From NCBI GenBank assembly GCA_965243385.1, contig CBDEUV010000002.1:2232001-2296000 (forward strand): a stretch of 64,000 bases of DNA. The letters are read 5' to 3'. The notes beneath the pieces were generated by a model that was given only the letters and a program-made list of their open reading frames with translations, was not told where the DNA came from and did no database searches. Of the stretch, positions 8,590 through 17,770 are shown piece after piece. Positions within the stretch are counted from its first letter, which is position 1, and each line of letters starts with the position of its first letter. The translations under genes and the position numbers were made by a program. The stretch comes from JANSYA01 sp965243385 (lineage in GTDB: Bacteria > Spirochaetota > Leptospiria > Leptospirales > Leptonemataceae).

Positions 8590-9389
8590 AATTCAAAAAG
8601 AATCGGACGTACGAGGCGATCTATCTGTCCGATGTTCACTATCTTCTGAATAAGAGGATCAAGAACCATTCCCACCAGGAGCTTTTCGCTCTGCTCTATC
8701 ATCTGCGCAAGCGCGGCGTGAATTTTCGGAAAATCTATCTGGTCGGCGACATTATCGAAAACTGGTTCTTCGACGCGCAAAAGAAGATCAGCAAAAGCAA
8801 AAAACAAAAACGGCGCCTGGACAAACTCTTCGACCGACTCGATCAGATCAGCGCGAAAGGCGGCAAAAAATATTACGTGGTCGGCAATCACGACACGACA
8901 TCGTTTACCATGCAGCTTTCGCCGCTGCTGGACGACTATATGCGGAAGCGCGACTGGCGCGTGGCGGAGAGCTTCCGGGATAAACACACCGTGGTTCTGC
9001 ACGGACACCAGGGCCAGTACAACAATATCACCTGGGCGCTGAATATACTAATTCTGCGTTTGCTGCACGTGCTGGCGTTGTTTATTCCGCGCTTCTTTCA
9101 CGTTTCGGAAGCGTTTTATCACCGACATCTGAACCGCCAGGATCCGGCGACCCCCGCGGACAAATTGACGTACTACCAGCGCCTGAGTACGATCGCGAAG
9201 CAGGGCCGTCGCATATTGATTTCCGGCCATACTCACGATTTTCTGTGCCTGCCGGAGCTGCGAATCGTCAACACCGGCGACTGGGTCGAAAGCCGCACCT
9301 TCATCGTGCGCGACAATCGCACGTGGCTGGGCGTACGCATGCTGGCGTACAACGAGTATCGCAAAGAATTCGAGCTGAAGCTGCGTTAA
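8586..9389 (+). CDS. LpxH-like metallophosphoesterase
   Basis: 267-residue calcineurin-type phosphoesterase. The metal-ligand motifs come in order: SDVH, GDIIEN, GNHD, HGHQ and GHTH. The layout is that of UDP-2,3-diacylglucosamine hydrolases and their paralogues. A hydrophobic stretch (WALNILILRLLHVLALFIP) inserted after the fourth motif suggests membrane association, as in LpxH. Translation is coupled to the dioxygenase by a four-base overlap, an odd partnership for a lipid A enzyme. A different phosphodiester or pyrophosphate substrate is therefore possible. A T-rich terminator follows at 9405. Confidence 0.82.
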   Translation: MKFKKNRTYEAIYLSDVHYLLNKRIKNHSHQELFALLYHLRKRGVNFRKIYLVGDIIENWFFDAQKKISKSKKQKRRLDKLFDRLDQISAKGGKKYYVVGNHDTTSFTMQLSPLLDDYMRKRDWRVAESFRDKHTVVLHGHQGQYNNITWALNILILRLLHVLALFIPRFFHVSEAFYHRHLNRQDPATPADKLTYYQRLSTIAKQGRRILISGHTHDFLCLPELRIVNTGDWVESRTFIVRDNRTWLGVRMLAYNEYRKEFELKLR

Positions 9390-9395
9390 TGCGAT

Positions 9396-9770
9396 TCAGG
9401 CGAAGCCCGGAAAATGCCGGGCGATTTTTTCTTTTACTCCGTCGCGGTTCACGGGTTTTACGAGATAGTCGTTCGCGCCGAAGTTTTTGGCTTTCTGAAC
9501 GCTTTCGGGATCCTTGCTGCCCGTATACATGATAATCACGACTTTGTGATTGAGCTTCTTCGCGGCATGCCGGATATTCTGCGTCGCGATAAATCCCCCG
9601 GGAAAGGACATGTCGATGTCCATAAAGACGACGTCCGGTAAAAGTCGTTCGTAAAACTGCACGGCTTCCGAGGGTTTCTCGGAAGCGTGTACGTCGAGAC
9701 CCAGCGCTTCCAGGTGATTGCCCAGAATCGCGATCGCATCCGGATCGTCATCGACAATGAGTGCCTTCAT
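9396..9770 (-). CDS. Stand-alone CheY-like receiver protein
   Basis: 124 residues consisting of a receiver domain only. The acidic pocket DDD is at 7-9, the phosphoacceptor Asp51 is in FMDIDM, the switch Thr83 is in MYTGS and Lys105 is in LVKP. All canonical positions are present, so phosphorylation is expected. There is no output domain and no adjacent kinase; the nearest kinase-like gene in the window is degenerate and far away. The last codons overlap the terminator of the convergent phosphoesterase gene. Confidence 0.88.
   Translation of the reverse strand: MKALIVDDDPDAIAILGNHLEALGLDVHASEKPSEAVQFYERLLPDVVFMDIDMSFPGGFIATQNIRHAAKKLNHKVVIIMYTGSKDPESVQKAKNFGANDYLVKPVNRDGVKEKIARHFPGFA
9405..9435 (+). 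terminator. Rho-independent terminator inside the receiver gene's 3' end
   Basis: GCCCGG-aaaatg-CCGGGC followed by GATTTTTTCTTTT. It starts 15 bp after the phosphoesterase stop codon. The same bases encode the last residues of the convergent receiver protein on the other strand. Confidence 0.8.
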
Positions 9771-9840
9771 GTTTTGTGGTTTCCGCGCCGGCTCTCCGGA
9801 ACGCTACTCTGTGCGACTACGCTACGCCATGCTACTTCCG

Positions 9841-9920
9841 GTCCGCCTGCGGCGGACTAGCGCACAACTACGTCGTTTTGCGCTTCGCCTGCGGCTCAGT
9901 TCCGCATGGCTATGCCATGC
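9841..9920. repeat. Cluster of three consecutive hairpins
   Basis: GTCCGCC-tgc-GGCGGAC (9841-9857), AGCGCACAAC-tacgtc-GTTTTGCGCT (9859-9884, one mismatch) and GCATGGC-tat-GCCATGC (9904-9920) follow each other closely. The last covers the stop codon of the gene ending at 9910. The surrounding 9800-9900 sequence repeats short CTACG/GCCATGC words. It looks like a BIME/REP-type intergenic element or a transcript-end structure rather than a gene. Confidence 0.55.
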
Positions 9921-12900
9921 TTGAAATATTCTCCACAGCATCCTGCAGGCGTTTTGAGATATGCGCGTAGGTCTTCGTCGGCGAGAAATCATCGGTTTCT
10001 TCGGCCAGTTTGTCAAACGAAATCAGCTTGCCGATCTGCACCCGCACATCTGATGAGCGAACTACGGTCTTGCCCTTCGGCAGCGCCACGTGCGTATTAT
10101 AGAGCCGCAGGGGCAGCACATCGGCGCCCGTGCGATGTACGAGATAGCCCAGTCCGTGCCGGAACGTACGCATGCGACCGTCGGCCGAACGCGTGCCTTC
10201 CGGAAAAATCAGCAGCGGACCGCCTTTATCCAGATAAGCGATGGCGTGGCGCAAAGACCGCCCATAGCTTGCGCTGTCGCCGCGTTCAATCGGCACGAGG
10301 TTCAGGAAATTGCCGAAGAAGGTCGACTTCAGGAATTTATCGAAGAAATAATCCTGCGCCGCGAGAATACCCATGTCCCGCCCGTATTCTCCCAGACTGT
10401 GCCAGACCAACCCATAGTCCAGGTGGCTCGAGTGATTGGCCACGATGATCACGTTGTTGTTATTGAGCGGAATATTGTCCTGACCCGAGATCTGCACCTG
10501 CATGACGTTGCGATAAAACCACATCTGCACGCCGTACAAAAAATCGCTGGTCGGACCGGCCAGCCACTTCGGCACCTCGACGCCCTCTTCCGGCAGCTTC
10601 GCCAGACCGCGTTTGGTCTGATCGCGGGTTTCCTCTTCCCAGCGTTCGATATGACGATTGAGCTTCGGTAGCGTGCCCAGATCCTTTAATGTATCCGCAG
10701 TCAAGCTTACGCCCGAAATAAATTCCAGATGATCCGCCACTTCTTTGAGGCGCTCTCCTTCGATTTCGCCGAGCTGTTTCGGGGCGGCCGCGCCGGTGAT
10801 CTTCTTGATGTTTTCATTGACCCAGGTCGTGTCGGGCGATGCGGATTTCTTCGCGCCCCGCTCGCCCGCCGCGGAATCCGAGCGGCGCGCGCGAATCGAA
10901 CGCCGCGCGGAGCGACGGAGAATCTTCAAACGGTCCCGAAACTCCAGATCTCCGCTGGAGAAAGCGGCACGCATGGCTTCCAGCATATTCTGATCGTTTT
11001 CGCCGGATTTGCCGCCGCGCTTATCCCGATCGCCGGAACGGCCGATCTTATCGATGGATTGAAAACGTTTATCGAGAACCGGAAAGACCCAGCGGAAAAC
11101 CGCGTCCATGTGCAGGCCTTCCATATAGTCGATATAGTCGATGCCCAGCGGATCGAAGAAAAAGAGATCGCGTTCTTCGCCTTCGAGACGCCGCCACAAT
11201 TCAATGCCGTTCGCGTTTTCGAATGTCGGATAGCCGTGGTTCATAAACGGCAGAAATTCCGAAAAGATCCGGTTCTTCATATAACTGAGCGCGTAAAAAC
11301 GCTCGACCGTTCCCTGGACGCGCTGCAAGAGATCCTGCCCGGTGTCCGAGAGATCCCGGCGGCTGAATTTCTCGAGACGATCGCGCACGTTCGTTAAGAC
11401 CTTGAGCGTCCGCGGACTGGAAAAACGCTGGAAGGTCTTCTTGGTGACCGGATAGGACTGCAGATTACGCCGCAGCCAGCCGCCGACTCCCTGCAGATCA
11501 TCGTCTTCGCGATTGCGAACATTATGCTGCACGATATTCAAAAGAACGTTCGGAGTGATGGGATGTTCGATCGGGCCGGCCGCCAGCTGATAGACCGGCT
11601 TTTGTTCGCCTTCGAGCAAGGCGCAGAGCGCGAGCACCGAGCCGGCGGCGACGAGATCCACGGGAATAATATCGAGCGAAGCTTCGCGGCGTTCGCCGGG
11701 TTCCGTTGAAAGCGACGGCAACATGCGGTGTCCGCGATAGGTCATATAGATCAGCGGCGCGGAGCCCTGGATGCCTTCGTTCCAGCCGGGAAAGGGACAC
11801 TTGAGCGCGGTCTCCACGATCGAAGGCCGCACGATCGTATATTCGATTTTATCTTCGCGGTTTTTGACCAGCAGTTCCGCCAGGGTTTTCGTATAAGTAT
11901 AAACGTTCGGGCGATTGATGCGTTCGGCGCGCGACTTGCCTTCTTTGACCAGCTCTTCGCGCAAAGCCATCGTCCGCAGCCCCTTCGCGGTCTTCTCGAG
12001 CATACGGTCAGAAACCTCGTCGCGGCCCATGCGGCGCAGCTCTTTGCGCGCGTCGTCAAAATAATCGCGCAGTCGCTCCGGATCTTCGTAACGGGCCTTA
12101 ATGCGCGCGACTACGGCCGCGGCGTCTTCCAGCTCCTGCATGGGATCGATGCGGACCTCGTTGCCGCCCGGGCCGACGATGCGGTCGCTGACGATCGTCT
12201 CGGGCGCGTAATCCGCGTGCAGCGAACGGTCTGCCACGTAACAGGTCGAAACGTGTAGATATTTTTTACACTGCGTGGTTTCGGTGAAATCCAGAACGTG
12301 GCGGGTCGCCGTCGCGTTCGCATTCAGACTCAAATCGAGCGGCGGGTTAAATTCCACGTTGCCCGCGGTATTAAACACGGCGTCGGCGTTTTCCTGAATC
12401 AGCTTCACATCTTCATTGGACATACCGAGATTGGCGCGCGAAGCGTCGCCTTCGACCACCTGTACTTTTTCTGCTGCCAGCCGGCGGAATTCTTCGACGT
12501 CGTCCGCTTCGGTGAACACCGGCGACTCCAGCACTTCTCTCTGCAGCCGATCTTCGCCGGAACGGCCGTGCGTCGGGCGAATCAGTACGTAGACGCGCTC
12601 CAGCTGCGGCACGTATTTCAAAAACATGTAGAGCATCACGCGGCCGAGAAAGCCCGTGCCGCCAATGATAAAGATCTTTTTGCCGCTCAGAATCTTACGC
12701 ACGCCGAACGCGCCCGCCACCGAAGTCGCCAGTTTCGCCGCCTGCGCCCGTTCGCGCGCTCCCGTATCGCCAGTCGCGGATTTTACGGTCCCCGACTCTG
12801 AGCCGCCGGCCGCGCTTTCGCGTTCCGCGAGATAACCGCGCAGCTCTTCAATCGACATATCATCGAGGGACTTCGCGGCGTCGCCCGCGGAGCCGGATTC

Positions 12901-12948
12901 CGCGGCGGCTTTCGTCGCCCGGGGATTTGTTTTCTTTTTACTGGCCAT
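9910..12948 (-). CDS. Fused fatty acyl-CoA reductase / PlsC-type acyltransferase
   Basis: 1012 residues starting at MASKKK; this ATG has GAGAAA upstream, and a TTG four codons earlier is less likely. After a Lys/Ala-rich N-terminus, residues from about 90 form an extended SDR domain of the fatty acyl-CoA reductase/male-sterility type (GGTGFLG, then YTYTKTLAE as the YxxxK site near 350, and VRPSIVETAL). The C-terminal ~200 residues are a glycerolipid acyltransferase with NHSSHLD (HX4D, near 836) and FPEGTRS (near 913). The expected activities are reduction of acyl thioester to fatty alcohol or aldehyde, and acyl transfer. The two HAD and LarA-like genes upstream on the same strand may belong to one lipid pathway. 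Confidence 0.82.
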   Translation of the reverse strand: MASKKKTNPRATKAAAESGSAGDAAKSLDDMSIEELRGYLAERESAAGGSESGTVKSATGDTGARERAQAAKLATSVAGAFGVRKILSGKKIFIIGGTGFLGRVMLYMFLKYVPQLERVYVLIRPTHGRSGEDRLQREVLESPVFTEADDVEEFRRLAAEKVQVVEGDASRANLGMSNEDVKLIQENADAVFNTAGNVEFNPPLDLSLNANATATRHVLDFTETTQCKKYLHVSTCYVADRSLHADYAPETIVSDRIVGPGGNEVRIDPMQELEDAAAVVARIKARYEDPERLRDYFDDARKELRRMGRDEVSDRMLEKTAKGLRTMALREELVKEGKSRAERINRPNVYTYTKTLAELLVKNREDKIEYTIVRPSIVETALKCPFPGWNEGIQGSAPLIYMTYRGHRMLPSLSTEPGERREASLDIIPVDLVAAGSVLALCALLEGEQKPVYQLAAGPIEHPITPNVLLNIVQHNVRNREDDDLQGVGGWLRRNLQSYPVTKKTFQRFSSPRTLKVLTNVRDRLEKFSRRDLSDTGQDLLQRVQGTVERFYALSYMKNRIFSEFLPFMNHGYPTFENANGIELWRRLEGEERDLFFFDPLGIDYIDYMEGLHMDAVFRWVFPVLDKRFQSIDKIGRSGDRDKRGGKSGENDQNMLEAMRAAFSSGDLEFRDRLKILRRSARRSIRARRSDSAAGERGAKKSASPDTTWVNENIKKITGAAAPKQLGEIEGERLKEVADHLEFISGVSLTADTLKDLGTLPKLNRHIERWEEETRDQTKRGLAKLPEEGVEVPKWLAGPTSDFLYGVQMWFYRNVMQVQISGQDNIPLNNNNVIIVANHSSHLDYGLVWHSLGEYGRDMGILAAQDYFFDKFLKSTFFGNFLNLVPIERGDSASYGRSLRHAIAYLDKGGPLLIFPEGTRSADGRMRTFRHGLGYLVHRTGADVLPLRLYNTHVALPKGKTVVRSSDVRVQIGKLISFDKLAEETDDFSPTKTYAHISKRLQDAVENISSMA

Positions 12949-12999
12949 AATATTTCTCAAGCTTCGCCTTGAACCCGGTCCAGGGCGATTTCAGTCGAA

Positions 13000-14694
13000 T
13001 CAAATGCAGCGGGTCATTACGACCGGCGGCTGCTTCAAGAGCGTGATCTGCGGCTGTTCGGGGCCGTTCTGCTTCGCCATCGCGAGCGCTTCGTCTAAGC
13101 TCGCCGCGTTTTCCCAGCCCATGCGCTCCGGCACGTGCGGATGTTCGGCGCCGACGGCGATAACGCGGCCCATCTTACGGCGTCCCGATTCGCCCCAGTA
13201 CCACATGTACAGCGGATGCACTCCGTGGTAGCCGTAGCCTTTTTGATATTCCTTGATGTATTCCGGATTGGTCGCGAATTCCACTTCGAATTTTTTCTGC
13301 AGTTCCCGCGAATCGATGGTTTCCGGAAGGCACCGATGAAAGAATTCGCCGTAACTGGGATGGAAACGCGTGTCGAATTCATCGCGACAGGGATGAAAAA
13401 CGATCAGCGTCCCGCCGTCTTTCAAAAGCGGCACGCCGCCTTCGTATAAATGATAGAGATAGCCCAGCGCCATGACCTGCACCAGCAACGGATTCATGAT
13501 GCTGTTCACGCTGTACGGACTCGTGAACGGTACGCCGAGCATGAGAATATCCGCCTGGCCCTTAACGTTTACGACGTACTGGCGGCGGCTCACGCGCAGA
13601 ATCTTATTGTGCACGGCGTCCACTTCGCCCGCGTGAGCGGCGATGCACGCGTACGGCGCAGGTACACCGTGCAGAATGCGGCGTTTGACCGGCGGCGACA
13701 GACGGCCCAATGCCGCCCGCGTCGCTTTGAGCAAACCACGCTCCACCGCGGTATAGGTGTCCTCGTTGCGCGCGAGAAATTCCAGCGGCGGCGCGAAGGT
13801 GTGGTTATTCAAAGCGGTTTCGACGTGAAAGACTTTGACTTTCTCTTCGATGATCTGGTTCACCCGCGCGTTGGAATCGACGAGCGCTGAACGCTTCGGG
13901 TCCATATACGAATTCGAAGCGGCGATGACTTCCGGATCGTGGTGCTCGCGCAAAGTGCGATAACCGGCGAGCCCAGTGGCGACGGATTTGCTGCCGCCGT
14001 TCATCGGCACGAAATTGATGTTCAAGTAGATGAGCAGATCGCTTTCGGCGGCGCGGCGATTGATCTCAACGATCTCGCCGGTATCGGTATGCCCCATCCA
14101 TTTCATACCGGCCTTGTTTTCGCCGTCGTGATTGTACAGGCGGTCGGGATGCAGGCGATCGTACAGCGCGTTGCCGGTCATGCGGCGGACTTCGCGCGGC
14201 GTCATGCGGCGATGAAAGGCGGTCGCAATAATTACGTGAAAATCTTCGACGCCCGCGTGATCGAGCATTTCGATCACCGCTTCCAGCATCAGCTGGCGCA
14301 GGTCGGGTTTCACCATCGCCGGCAGGGGCACGGAGATATCGTCGACGGCGATCGTAACTTTCATGCCCTTCTTGAGCAAGTGCGGCAGCGGCTCCATGCC
14401 GCCTTCCGGATGCGTCAGGGCGTAACGAATCGCGGCGGGCACGTCCCGCAGGCCGCGCATGGGTTCGCGCGAGTAGATCACGCGGGTGCCCGCGGGCAGA
14501 TCCAGCTCAATTAAATCTTCGCCACTCCAGATCACCCGCTTGGCCGAGTCTTCGTCGGTGTACACGACCTCCGGATCTTCTTCGCCGGGACCGGGCGTAT
14601 AGGCGGTCTTATCGAAGTGATCACGAATCCGTTCTTTTACGGTCGCAACATGTTCGCTCGGATCCGAAACAATTTCAGGCAGGGATGAACTCAT
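13000..14694 (-). CDS. LarA-like (DUF2088) nickel-dependent racemase family protein
   Basis: 564 residues. The N-terminal half carries the LarA fold markers: AVDDISVPLP, then HVIIATAFHRRMTPREVRRMTG, which supplies the His cluster used by lactate racemase. A Lys/Ser pair with a metal site would complete it. The protein is over 100 residues longer than typical LarA, mostly through a C-terminal extension (GYGYHGVHPLYMWYWG). The ATG at 14694 (GGAAAA ten bases upstream) is preferred over a TTG at 14709. No LarB/C/E cofactor genes are in the window. The alpha-hydroxy-acid substrate is unknown; the position before a fatty acyl reductase hints at lipid metabolism. Confidence 0.72.
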   Translation of the reverse strand: MSSSLPEIVSDPSEHVATVKERIRDHFDKTAYTPGPGEEDPEVVYTDEDSAKRVIWSGEDLIELDLPAGTRVIYSREPMRGLRDVPAAIRYALTHPEGGMEPLPHLLKKGMKVTIAVDDISVPLPAMVKPDLRQLMLEAVIEMLDHAGVEDFHVIIATAFHRRMTPREVRRMTGNALYDRLHPDRLYNHDGENKAGMKWMGHTDTGEIVEINRRAAESDLLIYLNINFVPMNGGSKSVATGLAGYRTLREHHDPEVIAASNSYMDPKRSALVDSNARVNQIIEEKVKVFHVETALNNHTFAPPLEFLARNEDTYTAVERGLLKATRAALGRLSPPVKRRILHGVPAPYACIAAHAGEVDAVHNKILRVSRRQYVVNVKGQADILMLGVPFTSPYSVNSIMNPLLVQVMALGYLYHLYEGGVPLLKDGGTLIVFHPCRDEFDTRFHPSYGEFFHRCLPETIDSRELQKKFEVEFATNPEYIKEYQKGYGYHGVHPLYMWYWGESGRRKMGRVIAVGAEHPHVPERMGWENAASLDEALAMAKQNGPEQPQITLLKQPPVVMTRCI

Positions 14695-14820
14695 ATCTTG
14701 ATTTTCCAATACGGATATTCGTCGCGGTCGGCGCGTGGCGAATATCGATCATCCGGCGAAGGCGCATAGCGATACACATTCGCCGATCGCCGCACGACAT
14801 TCACCGTTTGTACAACGCGA

Positions 14821-15501
14821 TCAGGCGAAGTGTAAAACCGGCCAGGCCCGTTCACCCGCGATCTTCGCCAGCTCATCTCCGGGATTGACGACCGCCGGAA
14901 AGCCCACGGTCTCGAGCATGGGTAAATCCGCGCGCGAATCGCCGAAGGCGTACGAACGAGACAGATCGATATTGTGCTGACGCGCGAATCGCTCGATGGC
15001 TTTCTTTTTCTCGTCCCCCGCCAGAATCGGCGGAATCAATTTACCGGTCGCTGTGTCGCCGGAGAACTCCAGACGATTCGCAATCACATAATCGATGCCC
15101 AGCTCTTTGGCGAAGGGCTCCATAATCATATCGAGAGCGCCGGATACGATCACCTGGGTAAGGCCCATCTCGCGGGCCTTGCGCACGCGTTTGCGCGCTT
15201 CGCGATACATATTCGGCAGAAAGGCTTTCTCCGCCGCTTCGCGCCCCATCAGGCGCAGCCGCTCGTGAGGCATGCCCTTGTAGTTGGCATAAAACAGGCG
15301 ATTGAACAGGCCGCGGTTGGTGAGCTCCGCGGCGGCGTACACCGGCGCCAGCATGGCCGCGCGGGTCAGACGACGCATGCGCTCGGTCAGTTTCGGCAGG
15401 CGCATCGCGTAGTAGAGATAGGCGGTGATAACGTTCGAGTTTACGAGGGTGCCGTCCACATCGTAAAAGACCGCAGCGCGACGATTTGCATCTTGCGACA
15501 T
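14821..15501 (-). CDS. HAD-IB family phosphatase
   Basis: 226 residues, HAD superfamily subclass IB (SerB-like). Motif I is FYDVDGTLV with both aspartates, motif II is VIVSGA, motif III is GDEKKKA and motif IV is GDSRADLPML. A helical cap lies between motifs I and II. HAD-IB proteins of this kind often sit beside or are fused to acyltransferases in lipid pathways, which matches the acyltransferase two genes downstream. Phosphoserine cannot be excluded as substrate. A TTGACC sequence lies about 35 bp before the ATG. Confidence 0.85.
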   Translation of the reverse strand: MSQDANRRAAVFYDVDGTLVNSNVITAYLYYAMRLPKLTERMRRLTRAAMLAPVYAAAELTNRGLFNRLFYANYKGMPHERLRLMGREAAEKAFLPNMYREARKRVRKAREMGLTQVIVSGALDMIMEPFAKELGIDYVIANRLEFSGDTATGKLIPPILAGDEKKKAIERFARQHNIDLSRSYAFGDSRADLPMLETVGFPAVVNPGDELAKIAGERAWPVLHFA

Positions 15502-15713
15502 AGTGGCCGTCAGTCTCGAAGCCGAAAGACGGGGGTCAAGTCAAAAGGCGAACGCCTGACCATTTGACAGCGGAGTCCGAAGATCGCCCGTAGAAGGCTT
15601 ACGCTCCGTCAGGGACTGAAACCATGTTAGAATAATCGACCGCCAACGGGCGCCGCTGAGGCATGGCCAACGCCCGGACGCCGCTTTCACGGCGACGGGT
15701 CGCGGTCTCAGAC

Positions 15714-17582
15714 TCAGCGGTGACAGCGTTCCAGATACGCCCGAGCCGGATTATCGGCTTCGTTGATTTTTACGATCTCTTCGAAGATCCGACCCGCGTC
15801 GCCGAATTTGCCTTCCTGAAACAGGTGCAGCGCTTCTTCGAATTTTTCGCGGGTTTCGCTTTTGCGGTCGCGAATCTCTTCCGGGTCGCTGTTGTAGATT
15901 TCGAATACTTTGATCAGGCCTTTTTTACCCTTTACGCGCACGCGCCCCAGATGCCGGATCAGAATGCGATCGCGACCGCCGTTCAACTGATTGACGGCAT
16001 GCTCGGAAATCAAAATCTCCGTGCCGAAATTTTTGGTCAGGCCTTCCAGACGCGAAGCCAGGTTGACCGCATCCGAGATAACGGTGCTTTCCATGCGACG
16101 CTCTTCGCCGATGGTGCCGAGCATCAGATTGCCGGTATGCAAGCCCACCCCGATTCGCACGGGCGGGATATCCGTCATCACGCGGTTAAAATCCTGCAGC
16201 TCCATTTGCATATGAATGGCGCCTTCGACCGCGTCCTCAACGGTACCCGGAAAGAGCGCCATGATCGCGTCGCCGATGAACTTGTCGATAAAGCCCTGGT
16301 GTTTGCGAATCAGCGGACTGATGCGTTGCAAATAGGCGTTCAGAAAATCGAAATTCTCTTTGGGCGTCATCGATTCCGAGATCGTCGTGAACGAACGAAT
16401 GTCCGAAAAGAGTACGGTCATCTCCCGCTGCACCTGGTCGCCCAGCTTCACGTCGATGATATTCTGTTGCCCCATGTGAAACAGAAATTCCTGAGGCACG
16501 AAACGTTCGTACGCGCTGTTGAGAGCTTCCAGGTTCTGCGCGTACTCGCGGATTTCGGTAACCATTAAATTGAAGCTATTCGCCAGAACACCCAATTCGT
16601 CGCGCGACTTGACGTCGATCTGCGTGCTGAAGTCGCGCTCGGCCACGCGCTCGGCGCCGGCCTGTAGTTTTTTGATCGGACGGTTCAGCATCTGCGCCAT
16701 CAAGATCGAAATCAAAACCGCGAGAATGAATACCACAACGACCGTTCCGATCGCGATATTGCGTAGATCCGCGATTCGATTCGCTTCACTGCGGACATTG
16801 TAGTCCATCCCCAGGACCGCGAGTATTTCGCCGCTGTCGTCCAGGATCGGAACGAAGCCGGAAATCACGACGTCGCCCCACTGATCTTCCGTGAAGTCTT
16901 TCTCGGCGATCGCTTCGCCGTTGAAGCCCATGTGCATCTCCGCCGTTACGGGTAGAGTGATATTGCCGATCGGATTGCCTTCATAATCGTCGTCACCATC
17001 ATAAGAACCGTCGCCGTCCGCATCCACCGGCAGATAGTCCGAATCGGCGAGATAGATCAGATAGTTTTCGACGGGATGTCCTGGCACGGGCATCAGCATA
17101 TAGATATATTCGAGCGTCGGCTGATCTTCTTCTTGTTGAATGATATGCAACGCCGGAACGTCGTGAAGCGGTCGCACGATTTCGCGCGATCCTTCGCGAA
17201 TCTCGCGCAGGGATTGCACGACTCGTTTGAATTCCGGGCCGGCCATCAGTTTTGAAGAGAACTCCGGCGAAAGCGATTCGTACGAGCCGTCGTCGTCGGT
17301 CGCAGGCAGATCGTCTTCGCCGTAAACCGCCGCGCGTTGTTCGGGTGTGCCGGTGAATTCCGCGTTTTCCCGCACCGTGTCCCGCAGATATTTTATATCC
17401 GCGCGTTGCTGTTCGTCGAAGAGATACGATCCGGTTCGACCGATGTCTTTGAGACGGTTCCCCATTTGCAGCAGAACGAGCTGACGGGCCTCCCAATAGT
17501 AGAAAACGACCGTGGCGCCGGTGCTGATGACCGCCAGCAACGAGAAGGCCAGGCTGAGTTTAAGGGCAAAGGAAAAGCGCAT
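15714..17582 (-). CDS. Membrane-bound class III adenylate cyclase with HAMP
   Basis: 622 residues from the ATG at 17582; a TTG at 17621 would add 13 residues before the natural signal anchor. Order: TM1 (5-27), a periplasmic sensor of about 245 residues, TM2 near 272-295, HAMP (LNRPIKKLQAGAERVAERDF), a short coiled linker, then the cyclase domain from about 385 (VLFSDIRSFTT, FIGDAIMALFPG, SDAVNLASRLEG). A C-terminal helical pair resembles a TPR (ALHLFQEGKFGDAGRIFEEI). The sensor includes DADGDGSYDGDDD near 184-200, a DxDxDG calcium-binding-type loop. The product is expected to be cAMP, under control of a periplasmic signal. Confidence 0.88.
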   Translation of the reverse strand: MRFSFALKLSLAFSLLAVISTGATVVFYYWEARQLVLLQMGNRLKDIGRTGSYLFDEQQRADIKYLRDTVRENAEFTGTPEQRAAVYGEDDLPATDDDGSYESLSPEFSSKLMAGPEFKRVVQSLREIREGSREIVRPLHDVPALHIIQQEEDQPTLEYIYMLMPVPGHPVENYLIYLADSDYLPVDADGDGSYDGDDDYEGNPIGNITLPVTAEMHMGFNGEAIAEKDFTEDQWGDVVISGFVPILDDSGEILAVLGMDYNVRSEANRIADLRNIAIGTVVVVFILAVLISILMAQMLNRPIKKLQAGAERVAERDFSTQIDVKSRDELGVLANSFNLMVTEIREYAQNLEALNSAYERFVPQEFLFHMGQQNIIDVKLGDQVQREMTVLFSDIRSFTTISESMTPKENFDFLNAYLQRISPLIRKHQGFIDKFIGDAIMALFPGTVEDAVEGAIHMQMELQDFNRVMTDIPPVRIGVGLHTGNLMLGTIGEERRMESTVISDAVNLASRLEGLTKNFGTEILISEHAVNQLNGGRDRILIRHLGRVRVKGKKGLIKVFEIYNSDPEEIRDRKSETREKFEEALHLFQEGKFGDAGRIFEEIVKINEADNPARAYLERCHR

Positions 17583-17770
17583 GTGAATCTTTAACTCTTG
17601 GACGAAAAATTTCAGGTCCAAAGTCAGACTAACTCACACTTTGATCACGTAGCAATAGTTTTTTGAAATTTCGAAAAATCCCCGGATTCGCGGCTTATGT
17701 CGTGCTTCCGAAACCGAAGGCACCGGTCAGGGATCGCGCAAGCGCGACTCGGGGCCCGCGAAGACGCCGG

